A program made the position numbers and the translations under genes. Positions 59,001 through 64,000 of a stretch of DNA of 64,000 nucleotides are shown piece after piece. The notes under the pieces were generated by a model. That model did not search any database, was not told where the DNA came from, and saw nothing but the letters and a program-made list of their open reading frames with translations. How positions within the stretch are numbered: the stretch's first letter is position 1; each line of letters opens with the position of its first letter. The stretch spans positions 1-64,000 of the forward strand of contig NC_068977.1 in the NCBI RefSeq assembly GCF_016808095.1, written 5' to 3'. The DNA comes from Vigna angularis (taxonomy: Eukaryota; Streptophyta; Magnoliopsida; Fabales; Fabaceae).

Positions 59001-61836
59001 TTTATGGAAGTGAAGGTGGGAGAGATGTATTTACCAGTATATCACATGTGAAATGATTATTATAGTTTATAGATTGGTTTTCCATCACCTTTAATAAAAC
59101 GGATCTTTTATATGTAATTTCTTTCGAGTAATTTTCTTTTGAAAAATGTTTTGATGTAAAATTTGAGAAGTACTTATTTTTTAACTTTTACTATTTGAGC
59201 CGCTTTCTCATGTCGTAAACATGATGCTTTATTACAAGCATCAAACTCTGCTTAAGGCAAATATTTGTTCTTTTTTAAATGCTTCGAAGAGTTTGCCTTA
59301 AGTTAGAGTTTGGTGCTTGCTCATCTGAAAATACTAAAATGTACTGTTGGTGCTCAACAAGTGAACACTACATGTGGCATGAGTCTTTAACCGTGTCACT
59401 CATTTGCCCCATCATTTGAAATGGGTGTTGATTTCTAATCTTATATTGGAATAAATATCACTAACTTATTCCTTTCTCCTCGCTTCTTGCAGTCATTGAA
59501 GCTCCATGTTTTGAAGCTAGGTAGGAACATAGACAGATTGAAACTTCAAATGGTGAGTGGCCCTTGTTTTCTTTATTTTGTTCCTGCAATACATTTTGAT
59601 TTCAATTAAGGAATATAGGTTATTCACCTTATTAGGCTCAAGATATGGAGGCAAACAGTTTGCAGACTCCTGTTGACAATCAACAAGAAATAAAGGAGCA
59701 GCCAATTGAACTGAGTGATAGTTTTGGAGCTCGTCAAGCTCAACCAGGAAATTCCATAAATTGGAATTCTCCTCATGAACCTTCTGTTGACAACCGACAA
59801 GCAATACAGGAGCATTCAGTTGAGCTGGTTGATGGTGGTGGAGCTGTTAAAAGTGAAGCTGACAATTTCATAAATTGGAACCCTACCCTAGAAACTTCTG
59901 TTGATAATCCACGAGTAATGCAGGGGCAGCCAGTTGAGCTGATAGACAATGGTGAAGCTCATCAAGGTGAACCAGAAAATTCTGCAAATTGGAATTCGCC
60001 TGAAGAAGCTCCTGTTGACAATCAGAAAGCAATACAGGATCAGCCTGTTGAGCTGATTGATGGCGGTGGAGCTCATCAAGATAAGCTAGAATCCTTGCCT
60101 AGTGCGATTCCTAAAGATACAGAGGTAAGCACATGACTTTGACTGATGAGAAATGAACTGCTGACCTCAATCCTTTCCTGGATTATAATCCGTTTATGTC
60201 AAGGCTTCCTTTGACATTTTCTGAATTCTTGCTTCTTGTCTAAATTCTAATTTGGTAAAAAATTATCTTGGAGTTCAGTTGGATGGAGTTAGTGATTCTG
60301 TGGTTGATACTGATCATGACGTCTCAATTCGCAAGGTAACGGAATCATCAATCATATCGTCGAAGAGTGATGCCGACCTATCAGCTCTGGTGAGAGATAT
60401 GAGTTCAATTGAGTTACCTTCTGGATCTGTATATCTTTCCAACAGAGAGAGACTTCTTCTACGAAAGCAGGCACTAACTATGAAAAAGCGGTCTGTCCTT
60501 TCTGTAGGTATTGTTTTTGGCTTTATTTTCCTTTTGTCGATGTTGCTTGTTTGTTCTAGTTTGTCTCCACAGTTTCCAAGTCTAAGTTTATGCTATACAG
60601 TCGTACTAAGAGTTTTTTGTTTTGTAGCTCTATCTAGTGTGGCTTGCTACTTTCTCTTTTCTTTTTCTTCCCTGGGGGTTATTAATCACAGAAACCATAG
60701 CTTGTTTCAGCAAATATAGCTAACTAGTATTCTAGGTTTTGGTCCTTAAGTAGCGTTTGGCCTTGTTATTGGCGGGGCTTCCCCTCTCCTTATGTTGTTT
60801 GGTTGTGAGGATGGTGAGTATGCAATTAACATCCGTTGTTGTTTGGCAGACGAGAAAGAGAAGTGAAATAATTTAAACAACGACAAGACTTATCGAACTA
60901 TTTTGCACTTATTTTTTTCTCATACTTTTAATACCTTTTCTGTTTCTCTTCAATCATGCACTTTTATACTTTATTTTTTCCCTATTTCTATTTATTCATG
61001 TTATCTCTATCCAACTTTTTTCTCTCCTCTTGAACAAACAGAGCATAAAAGAAATTACACCAACACAATGTTAAAGAAGCGATAGGAAATAAATGTAGCT
61101 TTAACATATTTAATCAACAGAAAACAAAAACAGAACCTTCTATAGAGAGCTAATTGGCGGAGCTTCTTGCCTGAGAAGACAAGCTAGAAGGAGTACTTTA
61201 ATTTTAATAATATCTTCGTTCTAGTTGATGTGAATTTTCAATTAATATCAACATCTTGAGTGGTCTTCATTGTAGACGATGTATTAAGTACTTTCTTTCC
61301 ACGTGGATCTGGAGGCTGAAGCTGCTGTTTTATGCTTTGCCTTATCCCTTTTTGTATTTTCCTGAAATTATACTAATTGGAAAACTTCGTTTCAGGAAAG
61401 AGCAATAGTGTAACTGGTATTGCGAAAGCAATCAATGCTCACTTCCGGAAATACCCTCTTGCCGTAGTTAATGTCAAAGGAAGGGCAAACGGGACCTCAA
61501 TTCAGGAGGTGGTGTCCAAGCTAGAGGTTCACATACCGAAAAAATTCCTTCCCTTTTTCTCATTTCTTCCTCGTTGAATTTTCATTTCATGTCTTAGGCT
61601 AACATCATTCTCTAAATCCCTGAAATTTGTATTCTCTATTATTCTTGCAGCAAGCAACAGGTGCCGTTCTGGTCTCTCAGGAGCTTCACAAAGTCATACT
61701 GTACAGGGGTTGGGGGGAAGGAGAGCAACCAAGCACTGCTTTAAATGTTAAGAAATTGGGTCAAGAGGGAGCGGCAAAGCTCAATATCTCTCCTGAGCTC
61801 TGGGAAGCTATCAGAATTGAATGCGGATTGCAGTAA
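53077..61836 (+). CDS. CFM2: CRM-domain chloroplast splicing factor, CFM2-like (copy B)
   Basis: Eleven exons: 53077-53628, 55344-55872, 55941-56071, 57957-58250, 58338-58494, 58647-58936, 59493-59552, 59636-60124, 60279-60507, 61396-61526 and 61651-61836. Phases close to give 1015 residues, about the length of known CFM2 proteins. The ATG at 53077 aligns with copy A's start; an in-frame ATG at 53047 is less likely. It has a likely plastid transit peptide, then four CRM domains near residues 115, 340, 535 and 870 ([51 protein letters not shown]). It ends normally in [13 protein letters not shown]. The spacer before CRM4 has four repeats where copy A has five. The second-last donor is GAG|GTTCAC, weaker than copy A's GAG|GTATGC. 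This is the better-preserved paralog. Confidence 0.92.
54217..54370. mobile_element. Small foldback (MITE-like) in intron 1 of CFM2-like B
   Basis: The left arm TTTCCCAACTATCAC...AGCGAGCACACC pairs with the right arm GTGTGCTC...GTGTGCTAGTTGGGAAA. Arms are about 50 bp with a loop of about 50 bp. No clear target duplication. Confidence 0.7.
56407..57222 (-). mobile_element. TRIM (miniature LTR retrotransposon) in intron 3 of CFM2-like B
   Basis: Two LTRs, 56407-56593 and 57012-57222, flank 418 bp of non-coding DNA. A perfect 5-bp target duplication AAATT lies at 56402-56406 and 57223-57227. On the minus strand the LTR begins TGTTA(A/C)AATAAAATCA. A purine tract AAGGGAAAG precedes the 3' LTR. 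A decayed primer-binding site GGTATAAGAGCATG (one change from GGTATCAGAGCATG) follows the 5' LTR. With no coding capacity and 816 bp in total, it fits a TRIM. Confidence 0.9.
59235..59319. repeat. Hairpin of pre-miRNA size in intron 6 of CFM2-like B
   Basis: CAAGCATCAAACTCTG.CTTAAGGCAAA (59235-59261) pairs with TTTGCCTTAAGTTAGAG..GGTGCTTG (59292-59319), a stem of about 27 bp with few mismatches and a loop of about 30 nt. Whether it is processed is unknown; it may be a small MITE. Confidence 0.6.
59636..60124 (+). repeat. Coding tandem repeats in CFM2-like B exon 8
   Basis: Four imperfect units of about 38-40 residues with the same core as in copy A ([32 protein letters not shown]). Fills most of the exon between CRM3 and CRM4. 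Confidence 0.9.
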
Positions 61837-63572
61837 CAAACATAACATTGCTGCTCATTACTGATAAAAAACATTGCCAATTTTCTCATCAACACAACAC
61901 TAGGATTTATAGAGATAGATCTACTTAGTCCAAATAATTTGGGAATTGCTGGAAAAGAAATAGGAAATACACAAAAGGGAGAGCTTAAGTGTCTAAACTT
62001 CTGTCTGTTTAAACTCTTGTAATGGCTCCCATATCATTTCAACCATGGATAGGTGAGTGTAGAAGTCCGTGATCTACACTCAAAGTCAATTATAGCAATG
62101 TGGCAAGTGACGTTGGATAGTTGATGTGGGCAGAGTGTTGGATTTTTTTTTCTTTGACAGCAAGTTATGTTAATAGTAAGATAGTTTTAACCCTTTTACA
62201 AAAAATATATATAAAGTATTTTCTTTGTTTAACCGGCAATTTATCTGTATTTATATTTTGATGCAAAACGTACGAATTTCCATGTTACTTTTCACACAGA
62301 CTTTATCTAAAGTAAATCAGAGTAGTTGAATCAGCATTGTTTCACGCGTTACTCACATATAAAAATGTTCAATGAGTTTGTCTGCATAAACTCTGTCTAA
62401 ATAAATCAGCATTATTGTTCCCTCATTAAATCTGCATTGTTTTATGCGTGGTATTGAGAGAACGTCACCCACTTCAATCTCCTGAGTATCAGTTTTAGTA
62501 ATGTGGTAGGTAACTTTGGCAAACCAGGTGCCGTATGTTGTTCATGATTGGACGTGACACAAGTTTTGCATTTGTAAGAATGTAAGCGATCAGATAGTCA
62601 TAAAATTGTCTTAACATATTAAAATATTCTAAACAATGTGTTTTATGTGGCGAGGCATTTTCCTTTTACACTCTAAATATTGGATAACACCTTTTTCATT
62701 CTGAAATAGATATGTCGGAATGTCTTTTTCAGGATTTAGGGTTGGGCTCTACTCATTTCCTGAGTGAAAGTGCTTGACTCAATATTTTCTCTTTTTCAAA
62801 ATTCTCCTAAAAGGTATATTTCTATTGTTATGCTCTTTGAGAAAGTTCAAATACAGACTGCAAAGTGAAAGCACCAAACTGGAATTGAATGTTAATTCAT
62901 ACATCATTTTCTTATGTAATTAATGTTAATTGATACGTCATTCTCTTATTCAAATAACTTCTTTTACAGACATTTATGGGGCAACAGTTGAGGATTCTAA
63001 TTCATCATGGATTATCATGTCATATAAATAAAATGTTAGTTGGTACATAATTTTCTAAGTTTATAACTTCTTTTACAGCTATTGTCACTTCAAAAGTTTC
63101 TCTCAACACTTATGTGAATTATTCATATTATTTTATATTTTTTTATAGACAAGTATGTGTACTTGAAAAAAAAACCCTTGGTTGCTTTCTACACATGTCT
63201 AATTGATTCATATGATCTCCTAAGCATAGTGAATGATCTAAAAACATGTTTCTAACTTAAAGTATTTATTTCTATGCATGACCTCAAACTAAAATATAAA
63301 AGAAAAAAGAACAAAAACTTACTTATTCTACTGCAAAAATTGATTGGTAAAAAATGAGAGAGTTCACCGTTATGATCTTTTAGAAGTTTTTTTATCCTTA
63401 CACAGAAAATTCAGAAAAAAAAATTTAGAAAGGAAAAAAATAGAACTCAAAAAAAGAGTTCTAAAAATATGCATAATATTTTAAATAATATAGTAAGTTT
63501 ATGAAATTTTATTTATATTATTAAATTATTTTAATATAAAAAATATTCAGTGTATTATTTCAAAACGTTTAT
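61837..63572. other. Intergenic, 3' of CFM2-like B
   Basis: Likely the 3' UTR at first, then AT-rich DNA. No gene or RNA recognised. Confidence 0.5.
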
Positions 63573-64000
63573 TGTAACATCCCAAAATATAGTTATTACC
63601 ATAGATTAGAATTAATTACAATTAACAGTTAAAACATGCAGTTTTATACTAAGCGCAAAGATTCCAAAACCGAACGTTCTCACGTACAGAAGTAAAATAC
63701 CATACAGCAGTATTTCAAAGTTTAAAGACGAACGGTTTTACAAACTTTAACCGAACGTCCAAAAGCTAACAGAAAACGAAAGCTACAACTAACGAGCGCT
63801 CTAGGGCTCGGCTTTAACCTCTACTTCAATCAGATTGGCGTCCTCCAAATTTTCTTCTTCCAGCGCTTCTTCAAGCAACGCCTCCCCGTCTGCTCACATC
63901 CACACGGATGATCATTGATAGACAAGACGAACGTTCAAGGACGAACGACAACACAAGAAAGAGACACAGGGTAAGCTTAAGTAATTTAATTCATACAACC
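63573..64000 (-). mobile_element. Long-family LTR, copy 4 (partial, minus strand)
   Basis: It begins TGTAACATCCCAAAATA as copy 3 does and continues with the same GACGAACG motifs, the acidic open frame (about 63807-63896) and the CATCCACACGGATG hairpin block, then is cut by the window end. The base before it reads TTTAT (63568-63572), a candidate target duplication whose partner lies outside. Confidence 0.9.
63807..63896 (-). other. Conserved acidic open frame in LTR copy 4
   Basis: On the minus strand 29 codons follow a GTGAGCAG acceptor-like site and end in TAG. It has the same length and no indels relative to the other three. The last twenty residues, LEEENLEDANLIEVEVKAEP, differ from copy 1 only by V to I, although several third bases differ. 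Confidence 0.45.

Noticed and set aside
1..64000. tRNA, rRNA or bacterial-type operon signals
   Set aside because: None recognised by eye; the content is plant nuclear throughout.

Overview
The window looks like nuclear DNA of a flowering plant, most likely a legume of the Vigna/Phaseolus/soybean group. It is AT-rich, its genes carry GT-AG introns, and it holds LTR-retrotransposon pieces, hAT-, CACTA- and foldback-type elements, CYP82 cytochrome P450 genes, intronless plant matrix metalloproteinase genes and chloroplast CRM-domain splicing-factor genes. The legume assignment rests on the overall look of the P450, MMP and repeat sequences; no search was run.

Layout. 1-574 is a 9-bp minisatellite ending at a 100-N assembly gap (575-674). 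675-6439 is copy 1 of a near-identical segmental duplication whose copy 2 lies at 23570-29375. Each copy holds a broken CYP82 exon and intron, a solo LTR of about 2.6 kb inserted in that exon (5-bp target duplication AGTGG), and a Copia protease/integrase remnant. 6420-9250 is transposon-rich: a Copia RNase H remnant, an hAT element with 8-bp target duplication, a CACTA-like end and a GRF zinc-finger fragment. 10519-12273 and 15235-17782 are two apparently intact CYP82 genes on the minus strand, separated by a CACTA-like element with a GC-rich core. 19656-20540 and 32989-34020 are two intronless secreted MMP genes on the minus strand. Between them lie the CYP82 pseudogene and segmental duplicate 2, which abuts a truncated Copia element (gag-protease-integrase plus its 5' LTR). 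34568-37265 is a further solo LTR of the same long-LTR family in opposite orientation, with target duplication ATTAT.

39941-50797 and 53077-61836 are tandem plus-strand paralogs with four CRM domains each, best described as CFM2-like chloroplast group II intron splicing factors. I rebuilt 12 exons (1133 aa) for the first and 11 exons (1015 aa) for the second; all phases close. The first has an intron swollen to 3.3 kb by repeats, including a 1.3-kb foldback, and a replaced arginine-rich C-terminus. The second has a miniature LTR element (TRIM) in intron 3. The window ends inside a fourth copy of the long LTR (63573-64000).

How the genes work together. CYP82 and MMP genes form a minus-strand array in the order CYP82, CYP82, MMP, CYP82 pseudogene, MMP, which suggests duplication of a CYP82-MMP unit. 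The proteins are not expected to share a pathway: P450s act at the ER in specialised or defence metabolism, MMPs act in the apoplast, and CFM2-like proteins act in plastids. The most novel signal is in the long-LTR family. All four copies keep a 29-codon acidic open frame ending in a stop, preceded by an AG acceptor-like site. The three copies that extend far enough also keep donor-like GTAAG sites in the 5' part, so the LTR may carry a spliced small coding unit.
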